A DNA stretch of 64,000 bases from Ruminococcus sp. (GCA_017480485.1 JAFVAN010000039.1:1-64000); one strand, 5' to 3'. Shown: positions 46,639 to 56,100, counted from the stretch's first letter. Notes: a model not told the origin generated them from the sequence alone. Program-made: numbers and translations.

Positions 46639-46750
46639 AAAAAAGAATAATGAATAATGAAGGCATACGAGTACAGACGATCCTTAAATCATCGCCGCAG
46701 GCGATACCATAATTATTCATTATTCACTATTCGTTATTCTTTATTCATTT
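46639..46750. repeat. AT-rich inverted-repeat element
   Basis: A left arm with GAATAATGAATAATGA (46645-46660) faces a right arm of degenerate TTATTCA-type heptamers (46711-46750), with an ATCGCC-GCA-GGCGAT hairpin (46691-46705) between. It fills the gap between two minus-strand genes and could fold as one long cruciform. Possibly a small palindromic repeat or MITE remnant. Confidence 0.5.
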
Positions 46751-46751
46751 T

Positions 46752-47531
46752 TCAGCCGATCTGGTTGTAGTTAGCAGAAAGCACGTTCATGGCTGTGCAG
46801 AGCTTGTGGAAGAAAATGATCGGGCAAACTATGGTGAAGGACAGCAGGAAACCGAAGATCCAGAAATCTCCCGCACCGAAGCTGTAGGTCTGGCCGCGTC
46901 TGCCAAGCTCGTTGCCGATCCTCGAGCAGAGGTTGTGCATCCAAACAAGATAACCGATACCAAGGGTAAGAGGCCCTACAATGAAGAACAGCAGGCAGAA
47001 GTGCATTGTCTTTTTACCGTCGTATCTCTGAGCAATGGTATTGATATCAGTTGAAATACCGGACCAGAAGATCAGAGTGTAGATACCGAAGGTGATAAGA
47101 GAAAGAAGAAAGCATTTCAGCACGCCTCTGCTGGTGCTGAGCTGTGCTACGGGCTGAGCATATACAGGCTGTACATAAACGGGAGCGCCGGGCTGGGCGT
47201 AGCCGTAGCCCGCTGCCATGTTGGGGGCATAAGCAGGCTGAGCAGCCATGTTTGGGTCATATGCGGGCTGTGCGGCCATGTTGGGATCGTAAGCAGGCAT
47301 AGGCGCGGGAGTCGGTGCGGGGTCGGAATATGCGTAAACAGTCTGCATCATCGGCATTTCTCCGGGCTGTGCAGGTGCTGCGGCAGCAGGCATCTCGGGT
47401 GCAGGCACAGCTGCGGGCATCTCGGGTGCGGGAGCAGGTGCAGCGGAAACAGCGGAAAGGTTCTGACCGCAGCTGCCGCAGAACATAGCGGCGTCGTTCA
47501 GCTCGCGTCCGCAAGAGGGACAAATCTTCAT
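46752..47531 (-). CDS. Zinc-ribbon and DUF4234 membrane protein with decapeptide repeats
   Basis: 259 residues. N-terminal zinc ribbon CPSCGREL-x7-CGSCG (about 4-24), a Pro/Ala/Met-rich linker that includes three copies of an AYDPNMAAQP-like decapeptide (about 80-108), and a C-terminal DUF4234-type region with three to four helices (about 135-255), signature SLITFGIYTLIFW. AGGAGG is 7 nt before the ATG. Function unknown. Confidence 0.8.
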   Translation of the reverse strand: MKICPSCGRELNDAAMFCGSCGQNLSAVSAAPAPAPEMPAAVPAPEMPAAAAPAQPGEMPMMQTVYAYSDPAPTPAPMPAYDPNMAAQPAYDPNMAAQPAYAPNMAAGYGYAQPGAPVYVQPVYAQPVAQLSTSRGVLKCFLLSLITFGIYTLIFWSGISTDINTIAQRYDGKKTMHFCLLFFIVGPLTLGIGYLVWMHNLCSRIGNELGRRGQTYSFGAGDFWIFGFLLSFTIVCPIIFFHKLCTAMNVLSANYNQIG

Positions 47532-47587
47532 AAATAATCCTCCTAATCATATAAAATGGTAATTTGCCAAATTATCTTACAATTAAA

Positions 47588-47616
47588 AGTATATCACTAT
47601 ATTCCGACATTGTCAA
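47588..47616 (-). promoter_or_regulatory. Consensus sigma-A promoter for the DUF4234 gene
   Basis: On the minus strand, TTGACA (47616-47611), 17-nt spacer, TATACT (47593-47588). Confidence 0.8.
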
Positions 47617-47716
47617 TGATTTTTTTATAATGATATAAACTTTTGTATTAGGCACAAAAAGCAAAGCAGTTGACATATTACACAAAAATAGGACGCCGAA
47701 TTTGTGAAAGTAGTTC

Positions 47717-47745
47717 TTGAAATGTGACGGATCATATGTTATAAT
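47717..47745 (+). promoter_or_regulatory. Sigma-A promoter for the PRTase-like gene
   Basis: TTGAAA (47717-47722), 17-nt spacer, TATAAT (47740-47745). Confidence 0.8.
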
Positions 47746-47783
47746 ATTAAGGTAATATTTATTCTTATACTGGAGGTATCTAT

Positions 47784-48413
47784 ATGGAAAACAGGATACA
47801 GACGATCACAAACAGCAAAAACAGCCGCATCAAGATCGGTATAATCCCAGGGCATTTTGCAACTAACCATTCTCATGTTAATTATTATGTTGACATGACA
47901 TCCATAAAGACAAGCCACAAGATGGCTAACGAGGCCGCTAAGGAGCTGGCGGGCACCTACAGCTCCACCCATATCGACACCATCATCTGCCTTGAGGGCA
48001 CCGAGATGCTTGGCGCCTTTCTGGCCGAGAGCCTTGCAAGTCAGGGCATCAACAACGGCTCAGATATTGCGGTCGTTACCCCAGAGCTGAACATGAACAA
48101 CCAGATGATCTTCCGGGACAACACCCAGAAGCAGATCTGGGGCAAGCAGGTGCTGCTGCTGATATCCTCTGCCTCTACAGGCAAGAGCATCGTCCGCGCC
48201 GTTGACTGCCTTAAATACTACAACGGCAGCCTGGCAGCCATCGCAGCTATCTTCTCGGCTATCAAGGAGTCCCACAACATCCCCGTTCACGCTATATTCT
48301 ACTCCGATGACCTGCCGAAATATGACAGCTACAGCTCCACAAACTGCCCGATGTGTGCTGACGGCAGAAAGGTAGACGCGCTCATCAACAGCTTCGGCTA
48401 TTCAAAGATCTGA
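47784..48413 (+). CDS. Phosphoribosyltransferase-fold protein with altered PRPP loop
   Basis: 209 residues. The fold order resembles orotate phosphoribosyltransferase: an N-terminal hood, ICLEGTEMLGAFLAESL, then VLLLISSASTGKSIVRAVD at the place of the PRPP loop. That loop normally carries two acidic residues before the small-residue turn (like DDVITTGG); here they are Ser-Ser, so PRPP chemistry is doubtful. A Cys pair in NCPMCADGRKVDAL near the end is also unusual. Automated calls may say pyrE. GGAGG precedes the ATG. Confidence 0.7.
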   Translation: MENRIQTITNSKNSRIKIGIIPGHFATNHSHVNYYVDMTSIKTSHKMANEAAKELAGTYSSTHIDTIICLEGTEMLGAFLAESLASQGINNGSDIAVVTPELNMNNQMIFRDNTQKQIWGKQVLLLISSASTGKSIVRAVDCLKYYNGSLAAIAAIFSAIKESHNIPVHAIFYSDDLPKYDSYSSTNCPMCADGRKVDALINSFGYSKI

Positions 48414-48433
48414 TACTGACACAAGACTGTATG

Positions 48434-48476
48434 AAGGGATATTCCGCCCCGAACAGGGTGGAGCATCCCTTTATTT
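48434..48476 (+). terminator. Terminator after the PRTase-like gene
   Basis: AAGGGAT/ATCCCTT with an inner CC-CCC/GGG-GG stem, then TATTTCT. Confidence 0.8.
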
Positions 48477-48480
48477 CTCC

Positions 48481-48554
48481 TCACCGAGCAGCTGCGCGGC
48501 TTGGTGAAATGCCTGAAAATCATACTCCCCTGTTGGGGAGCACGCTTTTCAGGC
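48481..48554 (+). ncRNA. Two further perfect hairpins in the leader of the DUF4261 gene
   Basis: TCACCGAGC (48481-48489) pairs with GCTTGGTGA (48499-48507). GCCTGAAAA (48511-48519) pairs with TTTTCAGGC (48546-48554), enclosing CTCCCC-TGTT-GGGGAG. Together with the preceding terminator there are three stacked hairpins in 120 nt. A regulatory leader or small RNA is possible; no known class recognised. Confidence 0.45.
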
Positions 48555-48613
48555 GTGACTTCTGTATAGAGGTCCTATTTTTATTTCAAAAGAAAACGAA
48601 AGGAACAAACACC

Positions 48614-49402
48614 ATGGCAGAGAACGAAAACAAGCAAGAAACTGAACAGACCGAAAGCAAGGGCTCGGCGGCGCTGGGCTTTGCGCTCTATAAGGACGCC
48701 AACTTTGACTGGCCAAGGTTTCGCCACTACCTCAAGGAGGACTGGGGTATCGAGTTCCAGGAGGAGCCCAAGGACGGCGCAACAGTTTTCCGCGTAGGAG
48801 ATCAGATGGCCGCCTGCTCACTTATGCCTATGCCCGTACCCGAGCACGAGGCCGAGGAGTGCGCCAAAAACAATGTGCTTTGGGAGCACGCAGAGCAGGA
48901 GGTCGCCAAGCACAGCGCCCATCTGCTGCTGGCTGTCATGGATCACGGCCAGCCCCTTGAACAGGCCCTGCTGCTCTGCAAGCTGGCAAGCTCGGCAATG
49001 AAGCTCAAAAACGCCATCGGCTTCTATCACAATCCTACTGTTTACGAAAAGGACTTCTACGTACAGAACGCCAAGGTCATGAAGGATGACGAGCTGCCCA
49101 TGCCCATACTCATCTACACCCATATGTATCTCTCACAAGCGGCACAGGGCAGCGTGCTCAATGGCTTTACCTACGGCCTCAGGCGCTTTGGCAAGGAGGA
49201 GATCGAGATACTGGAGACCTCTGCACAGCCTCAGGAGCTTTTCGGCTTCCTGATGTCCATCGCGGAATACACCCTGACATCTGACGAGGAGCTGAAGGAC
49301 GGCGACACTATCGGCTTCACTGAGGACGAGAAGCTGCCTATAAAGCTTTCCGACGCCGTTAACTTTACGGGACAGAGCCTGAAAATAGGCTTTATGAACT
49401 GA
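48614..49402 (+). CDS. DUF4261 domain protein
   Basis: 262 residues from ATG 48614 (AAAGGAAC upstream). The segment HSAHLLLAVMDHGQPLEQAL and the C-terminal LKDGDTIGFTEDEKLPIKLS match my recollection of the DUF4261 family. No signal or membrane helix. birA begins 1 nt after its stop, so the two are coupled. Role unknown. Confidence 0.75.
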   Translation: MAENENKQETEQTESKGSAALGFALYKDANFDWPRFRHYLKEDWGIEFQEEPKDGATVFRVGDQMAACSLMPMPVPEHEAEECAKNNVLWEHAEQEVAKHSAHLLLAVMDHGQPLEQALLLCKLASSAMKLKNAIGFYHNPTVYEKDFYVQNAKVMKDDELPMPILIYTHMYLSQAAQGSVLNGFTYGLRRFGKEEIEILETSAQPQELFGFLMSIAEYTLTSDEELKDGDTIGFTEDEKLPIKLSDAVNFTGQSLKIGFMN

Positions 49403-49403
49403 G

Positions 49404-50378
49404 ATGGCGGTCAAGGACAGCGTTGCGGCGCTGCTTGAGGAGCGGCGCGGGAGTTTCGTCTCCGGCGAGGAGCTGGCGGAGCGGATAGGCTGCACCAGAG
49501 GCGCCGTCTGGAAGGCCGTGAGAGCCCTGCAAAAAGATGGCTGGTCGGTAACTGCCGTGACAAACAGAGGCTACTGCCTTGAGGCAGCGGCGGACGTGCT
49601 AAGCGAGGCGGGAGTAAGGCGGTATCTCTGCGACAACGCAGAAGCGGTCTTCCCGCAGGTCTTCAAATGCGTAGACTCCACCAACATCCGCCTGCGGGAG
49701 CTGGCCGAGAACGGCGCCCCCGAGGGAACAGCGGTGATAGCGGGAGAGCAGACGAAGGGCCGCGGCAGGCTTGGGCGGAGCTTCTACTCTCCTTCTGACA
49801 CGGGGCTGTATATGAGCCTGCTGCTGCGCACCGAGATACCTGCACAGGATGCAGTGCTTATAACAACTGCTGCCGCCGTGGCGGCGGCAGAGGCCATCGA
49901 AAGGGTCTCGGGCAAGAAATGCGGGATAAAATGGGTGAACGATGTTTACATCGGGAATCGAAAGGTCTGCGGGATACTCACCGAGGCCTCCATGTCCCTT
50001 GAAAGCGGCGGCCTCGAATATGCGGTGCTTGGCATCGGCATCAACGCCTACGAGCCCGAGGGCGGCTTCCCCGAGGAGATACGGGATGTTGCAGGAGCGG
50101 TATTCGAGTCTCGCTGCGCCGATGCAAGGTGTCGTCTTGCGGGCGAGGTACTGGGACGGTTCATGAACTATTACAGATCTTTAGAATCGCGGCTCTTCCT
50201 TGATGGTTATCGCAGCCGCCTGATGTGGCGGGGCGAGCGGATAAGCGTCATCAGCGGCAAGGAGAGCTATCCCTGTGTGCTGGAGGACGTTGACGACAGC
50301 TGCCGCCTGCTGGTGCGCACCGACAGCGATGAGCGCAAGACCATACTCAGCGGCGAGATAAGCATAAGAAAAGAATAA
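49404..50378 (+). CDS. birA: Bifunctional biotin-protein ligase and biotin operon repressor
   Basis: 324 residues. An N-terminal winged HTH (about 1-62, SGEELAERIGCTRGAVWKAV) precedes the ligase domain: biotin/ATP loop GRGRLGRSFYSPSDTGLYMS, KWVNDVYIGNRKVCGILTEA and the C-terminal SH3-like part. It biotinylates carboxylase carrier proteins and, with biotinoyl-AMP, represses biotin genes. It starts 1 nt after the DUF4261 stop and ends at a good terminator. Confidence 0.95.
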   Translation: MAVKDSVAALLEERRGSFVSGEELAERIGCTRGAVWKAVRALQKDGWSVTAVTNRGYCLEAAADVLSEAGVRRYLCDNAEAVFPQVFKCVDSTNIRLRELAENGAPEGTAVIAGEQTKGRGRLGRSFYSPSDTGLYMSLLLRTEIPAQDAVLITTAAAVAAAEAIERVSGKKCGIKWVNDVYIGNRKVCGILTEASMSLESGGLEYAVLGIGINAYEPEGGFPEEIRDVAGAVFESRCADARCRLAGEVLGRFMNYYRSLESRLFLDGYRSRLMWRGERISVISGKESYPCVLEDVDDSCRLLVRTDSDERKTILSGEISIRKE

Positions 50379-50388
50379 CAGATCACTT

Positions 50389-50435
50389 ATACGGGCGAGA
50401 GACATGCTTCGGCGCTTGCCCGTATTTGTTTTTTG
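50389..50435 (+). terminator. Terminator after birA
   Basis: ATACGGGC (50389-50396) pairs with GCCCGTAT (50418-50425), followed by TTGTTTTTTG. Confidence 0.85.
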
Positions 50436-50449
50436 TATATATTTAATAA

Positions 50450-50478
50450 TTGACAATATTTATTCTATGATATATAAT
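50450..50478 (+). promoter_or_regulatory. Full-consensus sigma-A promoter for the sigma-sensor fusion gene
   Basis: TTGACA (50450-50455), 17-nt spacer, TATAAT (50473-50478). Thus housekeeping transcription, rather than autoregulation alone, is expected for this sigma gene. Confidence 0.85.
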
Positions 50479-50530
50479 TATATAGCTGTGCAAAATGGAG
50501 TTTATAAGCTTTTGGGGGAGGTAAAAAATT

Positions 50531-50620
50531 GTGCATTTATACAAATCTCAAAAACTACCCAACCATACAGGCTGCCGAACTGACATATATATGCAGGGCC
50601 CAAGCGGCAGCAAAAAATAA
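50531..50620 (+). CDS. Possible short ORF before the sigma gene
   Basis: 29 codons from GTG 50531, preceded by GGGGGAGG with a 9-nt gap, ending in TAA 18 nt before the sigma gene. No similarity to the small ORFs that precede the other two sigma genes is visible. It may be a leader peptide or fortuitous. Confidence 0.3.
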   Translation: MHLYKSQKLPNHTGCRTDIYMQGPSGSKK

Positions 50621-50638
50621 ACAGGAAGGAAGAATAGC

Positions 50639-52471
50639 ATGAACGAAAACGAATGGCGGCAGCTCACGGAGCAGGCTGCGGGCGGCGACAAAGCAGCCTT
50701 CGGCAGGCTCTACGAGCTCAGCGGGCGAAAGGTATACTTCACCTGCCTGAAGCTTCTCGGGAATGAGCAGGACGCCCGCGACGTGATGCAGGAGAGCTAT
50801 CTTATAGCCCTTACGAATCTGACCACACTCAAAGAGTATGCAAGGTTTGAGAGCTGGGTCTGTGGGATAGCGGTAAACAAGTGCAGGCAGCGCTTTCAAA
50901 AGGGCGCCGACGCCTCTCTTGACGAGCAGCTGGAGCAAGGTCTCGACATTCCCGACAGCGGCCTCATCCCAGAGGACTACGTCACCGACGGAGCAAAGCG
51001 GAAGATAATAATGGACATCATCGACCGCGAGCTGACCCCCGAGCAGCGTCAGACCGTGATACTGTTCTACTACAACGGCTACACAGTCGCGGATATCGCG
51101 CGCATCATGGAGTGCCCGGATGGGACGGTAAAATACAGGCTCTCCGCCGCCAGAGCCAAGATAAAGGAGGCGGTGCTCATCTACGAGGAAAAGAACGACG
51201 ACAGACTGCACGCCATCGTGCCTCTGCCAGCACTTACAAGGATCTTTCGGCAGGAGGCGGGTCAGACCGCTCTGCCGCCTATAAGCCTTGATCTTGCCGC
51301 CGCTGCGGGTCCTGCAAATAACGCAGCATTAAAAACAGGAGGAAGCAAAATGACAAAAGCACTTATCGCAAAGATCGCCGCAGGAGCCGTGGCAGTGATC
51401 GCAGCAGTGGTAATAGTTATCGTCGCTGTTAACGCCGGCTCTGACAAGGACGACGGAAATAGCAAAAAGACAAAGAAGGACAAGTCAAGCTCAGAGGCCT
51501 CTTCGGTTATCGAGGATGACAGCAAGGAAGAGGATAGCAAGCAGGACTCCCCTGCCGCACCCGCAGAGACCGAAAAGCCCGCCGACCAGCCTGAGGACTC
51601 GGCAGCCGAGCCCGCCCCCGAGGCCAAGCTGCCGGAATACCGGATGGCAGAGATCTGGTACAACAACGAGCTGGGCTATCAGGGCCAGCGCACCGCAGCC
51701 TATATCATCGAGTTTCTTGAGCCCGGGGTCCATTATGGTGTGCAGTATCACGATGACCACCTGCTTAACCTGAAAAGCACGGGTGAACCCGTAGAGGGCT
51801 ACGGAGTGATCGCCAAGGTCTACAGCAGCGGGATGTTCGCGGTGCCTCTGGACAGCGACTACGCGAAGGAAATGAAATACTACGACTTCGACTGGACGAA
51901 GGAAAGAAACGCCATGATCGTGACCCTGCACTCAAAAACCGATGAGCTGCCCCCCTCTGAGGACCTGCTTCTGAGGGCAAATATGGAGGTATACGACGCA
52001 GACGGCAACAAGACAGTGCTGGAGGACCAGGAGTTCACGGTGAACGCCACCGCCGACGAGATAACAAACCCCAAGAGCGGCCTCGCCCACGGAAACGCGA
52101 TCTTCAAGCTCGGCGACCACTGGTTCATGCGGGACATCAAGTCGGTGAGCGACTGGCTCTATATTGAAAAGCTGGATTCCGATTCCAACGACTTTGAGGA
52201 CAGCGACGACTACACCTACCTTTTCGACTATTTTAAGCCCTTTGTATATGACGAGGCGACGCAGGAATACCTTCCCGCAGAGGAGGCCACGGGGCGGGAG
52301 ATCGCCGTGGCCATGAAAAAGACCGTCATCGACGATATGCCCGCTGTGCGAGTGATAATGTATTTCAAGGACGACGAGACCGACGACGAGAACGCCAGAA
52401 AGCTCTTCCTTGGCGTAGTTGACGGAGACGATGTACTGATTCTGCAAAGGCCCATCGAAGGTCTTAACTGA
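50639..52471 (+). CDS. ECF-type sigma factor fused to a membrane segment and extracytoplasmic domain
   Basis: 610 residues. Region sigma-2 lies at about 21-88 (DVMQESYLIALTNL), a linker with LIPEDY at 109-114, and sigma-4 at about 124-178 with the HTH DIARIMECPDGTVKYRLSAAR. After an Ala/Pro-rich connector, one membrane helix spans about 243-264, then a Lys/Ser/Glu-rich stalk (268-330) and a globular outer domain (331-610) that I do not recognise. At residue 238 a perfect internal AGGAGG-N7-ATG lies in frame, able to give the membrane half alone. GGAAGGAAG precedes the main ATG. It suggests a membrane-held sigma with sensor in cis. Confidence 0.85.
   Translation: MNENEWRQLTEQAAGGDKAAFGRLYELSGRKVYFTCLKLLGNEQDARDVMQESYLIALTNLTTLKEYARFESWVCGIAVNKCRQRFQKGADASLDEQLEQGLDIPDSGLIPEDYVTDGAKRKIIMDIIDRELTPEQRQTVILFYYNGYTVADIARIMECPDGTVKYRLSAARAKIKEAVLIYEEKNDDRLHAIVPLPALTRIFRQEAGQTALPPISLDLAAAAGPANNAALKTGGSKMTKALIAKIAAGAVAVIAAVVIVIVAVNAGSDKDDGNSKKTKKDKSSSEASSVIEDDSKEEDSKQDSPAAPAETEKPADQPEDSAAEPAPEAKLPEYRMAEIWYNNELGYQGQRTAAYIIEFLEPGVHYGVQYHDDHLLNLKSTGEPVEGYGVIAKVYSSGMFAVPLDSDYAKEMKYYDFDWTKERNAMIVTLHSKTDELPPSEDLLLRANMEVYDADGNKTVLEDQEFTVNATADEITNPKSGLAHGNAIFKLGDHWFMRDIKSVSDWLYIEKLDSDSNDFEDSDDYTYLFDYFKPFVYDEATQEYLPAEEATGREIAVAMKKTVIDDMPAVRVIMYFKDDETDDENARKLFLGVVDGDDVLILQRPIEGLN
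51337..51352 (+). promoter_or_regulatory. Internal Shine-Dalgarno and in-frame ATG at the sigma/sensor junction
   Basis: AGGAGG (51337-51342), 7-nt gap, ATG (51350-51352), in frame with the fusion gene (codon 238). A 373-residue membrane protein without sigma domains could be made from it. Confidence 0.65.
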
Positions 52472-52482
52472 GGACAAATAAC

Positions 52483-52520
52483 ACAGCCCCGCGGCTCACT
52501 TGGCCTGCGGGGCTGTTCTT
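52483..52520. terminator. Bidirectional terminator between the two sigma-fusion loci
   Basis: ACAGCCCCGC (52483-52492) pairs with GCGGGGCTGT (52507-52516), then TCTTTATTATA. It separates the convergent sigma-sensor gene and the ABC ATPase gene. Confidence 0.85.
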
Positions 52521-52522
52521 TA

Positions 52523-53173
52523 TTATACTATCCTGCCGTCACTTATCTCTATTATCCTGCCGCAGCTCTCGGCAATGCTGCGGTCGTGGGTAACGATGAT
52601 GACTGTCTTTCCCTGCTCCTTGTTCAGGCGTTTTAGCAGCGCCATTACCTCCTCGCCCGAGTGAACATCAAGGTTGCCCGTGGGCTCATCGCAGAGCAGC
52701 ACATCGGGGCTGTTGATAAGCGCACGGGCTATGGCAGCCCGCTGCTGCTGGCCGCCCGAGAGCTCCGAGGGGTAGTGCTTTATCCTGTCCGCGATGTCAA
52801 GGGCCGAGTATATCTCCTCCGCACCTGCTTTTTTGTTCTTGGCAAGGCGCGAGGGCAGCAGCACGTTCTCCTCTGCCGTGAGCTCGGGGATAAGGTCGAA
52901 GAACTGGAAAACAAAGCCGATATTTTTTAGTCTGAACTCCGCAAGCTCCTTGTCCTTCATGGCGCTTATCTCGCGGTCGTTGTAAAAGACCTTGCCTGCG
53001 GTGGGCTTGTCAAGGCCGCCAAGCAGGTTCAGAAGCGTACTTTTGCCGCTTCCCGACTTACCGATAATGGCCACCATCTCGCCGTCACGCACCGTAAGGC
53101 TAACGCCGTCGAGGGCCTTCACCTGCCCCTCGCCCTTGCCGTAGGTGCGGCTTAGGTCAACTGTTTTTATCAT
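52523..53173 (-). CDS. ABC transporter ATPase, MacB/LolD type
   Basis: 216 residues from ATG 53173, chosen because GGGAGG lies 8 nt upstream and the ATG overlaps the permease stop (ATGA). Walker [12 protein letters not shown]-loop [16 protein letters not shown], signature LSGGQQQR, Walker [13 protein letters not shown] and H-loop VTHD are all intact. The size and the GNLD feature place it with ATPases of FtsX-type exporters. Its partner is the sigma-permease fusion directly upstream. Confidence 0.95.
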   Translation of the reverse strand: MIKTVDLSRTYGKGEGQVKALDGVSLTVRDGEMVAIIGKSGSGKSTLLNLLGGLDKPTAGKVFYNDREISAMKDKELAEFRLKNIGFVFQFFDLIPELTAEENVLLPSRLAKNKKAGAEEIYSALDIADRIKHYPSELSGGQQQRAAIARALINSPDVLLCDEPTGNLDVHSGEEVMALLKRLNKEQGKTVIIVTHDRSIAESCGRIIEISDGRIV

Positions 53174-56100
53174 TGTCTTTTCCTCCCTTTGCTCATTGAG
53201 GACGCGATGTTGTAGCCGAGGCCTCTGAGCGAGCTGATAGTTATTATCACAGTAACTGCGCACACCGCCGCAAAGATGATAAGCATAGGCACCGCGACCT
53301 TGGTGTTCCAAAGCTGTTCGTCGGTAAGATATACAAGTCTTATATGCTCATAATCCCGCTGAAACTCATCACTGATCCGGGTTGCTTCCTCATCTGTTAT
53401 CAAGCCCAGCAGCGCGTCTTTCATTTTATTGTTGCGCACCTCTTCAAGCTCGAGTATCCTTTCGTAAGCGGAATAAGTGACCTTCTGCACAAGCCTTGCC
53501 CCGCCGTAAGCGATGAGTGCCGCTGCGGCAGGTATCTTCAGACTGTCGGCAAGCAGCTTTCTACGCAACCGACTGATCGGTGTGCCTATGGCTCGCAGGG
53601 TGCTTATCTGATATTCCTTTAGCCTTATCTTCATGCCTATGCCGCTCCAGTAAGCCGCAAAGCCCAAAAGCGACATAATAACAACGATGACTGCGGTGCC
53701 GGAAACAGTTCTTAGCCTTGCTAAAAACGCCTTGTGTTTTTCGGCTGTGTAGGATATGATCTCCATTCCCGCACCCGTGGGGATAAGGCTGCCGTCGATG
53801 TGCTCCTTGGAAAACACCTCTGTGTAGACCGCTCCGTGAAGTCCAAGGGCTTCGGCGCCTGTCTGAGTGGTCAGCAATCCATAGTCGTCCTCACAGACAG
53901 CGTATTTTATCAGCTTTCCTGCGTCGCCGGGAAGAGTGATTATCGCTCCTATCTTCGTCGGCGATGTGTTCAAACTGTCAACGCCTATGTTGACGCTGCT
54001 CGAGACCGCTGCCGAGCCGATGATAATATCATCTCCGAGGTCAAGGGGCGGCTCAAAAGAGCGCACCACAAGTATCATCTCCTCGCCGCTTGCAAGCTTA
54101 TCGGGATCTATTCTCCCTGCTGTCAGATATTTCTCAAGCTCCTCGATCGCCGCGGCGTTCACAAGCTTTGTCTTTATCGAATAGAGCTTTCTGTCCCCCT
54201 TTAAATAGCTTCCGATCTCCTTTGATGAATTGTTAAAGAGATTGAACTGGTCGTCAGAGGAGCCGTAGCTCAGCTTTCCGCGCAGGCGGTCGTTGTCCTT
54301 TACCTCAATAAAGGTGTGCTCCAGCTTGCCTGTTGCTATAGCGCCCAGCTTGTCGGCGGTGTCGTCAGTTATGCCGGGGGTCCTGTCCTGCTGATTGTAA
54401 ACGAAGAAGTTTCCATAGAAATTTGACGACGATCTCAATGAATAGATGTATTCCTCAAAGCCGTCCTCCTCAAAGGATAGGTCACGGCTGACTCTCTCTA
54501 TCTCATATCTGCTGTAGCCGCACATTGGCAGGAAAGGTTCTTTTCCGTTGTCGGTAAACAGCATATAGCTCAGCACAGCTCCGAAGCAGATCAGCGAAAG
54601 CGCTATCACCTGTATCACAGTCACTATTCCGTTCGAGAAGATACGGGAAAGGTTCGAGCGCAGCGAGCCTGCCTTTCTGCGGCGGTGCGACCGCACTTTT
54701 ATCTTCATAAGCAGCGCAGAAAAAACATACCCCAGCGGCAGAACGATCACCGAGAACAGCACCGACATAAGATACGGGCTGACCGTCACTTTCAGTATAT
54801 CCGGCTCATTCGTAAAGCCTGAGTAGGGCTTGCCATCAAGGAAATGTACATCAAAGCTGTATATGCCGTAATAGGCCAACATTCCCAAGGCTATACCTAT
54901 ACATATCCCGAGTGCAGTAAAGATAAGGCACTCGATAATGTACATCACTCTTATCTGCCGCTTTGAAACGCCTATCCTTCTGAGCAGATAGATGTGATTC
55001 TCACGCTCGGCAAAAACTGTCCTAACAACAGCTATCACCGAGAGCACGGATATCAGCATAGCAAGAAATGCAAAGTATATTATCTCCTGCCTTAAAATAT
55101 CCTGCTGGTAAAGATTTGAGCTCGTGTAGCCTTCGTTTGCTACCTTTGAATACTCTGGGATCAGACAGATATCATAGAATAAGTCAACGCCGAGCTCGGC
55201 GCAAAGCTTCTCTGCTATTATGTAGCTTTCGTCGCAGCTTAGACGCAGCTTCTTATACATATACAGAGTATACTGCGGTGTGCTGTCGCTTTCGGCAACA
55301 ATTATCGACGGCTGGGCGTATGGCCATTCTGTGTGAGTGTCATCCTCGAAGCCGGTGCCGTAGAACTCAAAATCGTCCCATTGCCTGTTTTCCCATGTTA
55401 TCTCGTCGATTATTCCCACAAGCGTGAAGGTGCCGATGTCAAGGCTGATCGTATCTCCGACGCGCCCGATGTAATTCATATCGCCCAAAGCCTGAGAAGC
55501 TATTGCGATCTCTCCCTCCGACTCCGGCAGGCGGCCTTCCTTCAAGCAGTAATGCGCAAGGTTTTCCGGGTCGTCAAAGGCGCCGTAGGTAAATCGGTGC
55601 TCGCCTGTCCCTGCCTTACCGTAGATCAACATCTTACCCGTAGGCGTGCCATCTACGGCAAGCTCGGCCGCAAGCCGCTCACGCTTGTCATTATCGGGCA
55701 GAAGAAGCTGGAACGCGCCCTGCTCATCATATTCAATATTAAGCTGCGTATTTTCATTGGCGCGGAGCATCAGAAAAGCACAGCACACCACCGCGCACAG
55801 CAGCACTCCGGAAAACAGCAGCGCCGCCAAGGTCCGCTTGTGGCGGGACCAGTATTTGCGGGTGATGAACAGCAGGTCCTTTGCGGTGCCTCCGCTGGCT
55901 GCACTGAGGGCCGCAGGAACGGCAATGGCTGCTGCGGCGCCGATGGCTGCGGGGGTACTTACTTTCAGGTCAAGGTTCGCGAGCATCGTGCTCAGGGGAG
56001 CGGCGCCGAAAACGGCTCCCCTGCCGATAAGCTTTTCCACCTGCACGCGGATGCGCTTGCGGGCGCGGTGCAGCTTCTGACTGATGTTGTTCTCGCTGGT

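Noticed and set aside
48431..48613. N-terminal extension of the DUF4261 protein
   Set aside because: The extension would be coded through three hairpins including a terminator; ATG 48614 with an upstream AAAGGAAC site is preferred.
55850..56050. Sequencing frameshift or artefact joining a sigma gene to a permease gene
   Set aside because: The frame is continuous with normal codon use, the connector resembles the one in the neighbouring fusion, and no stop or second ribosome site is found at the junction; it is still listed as what would refute the finding.
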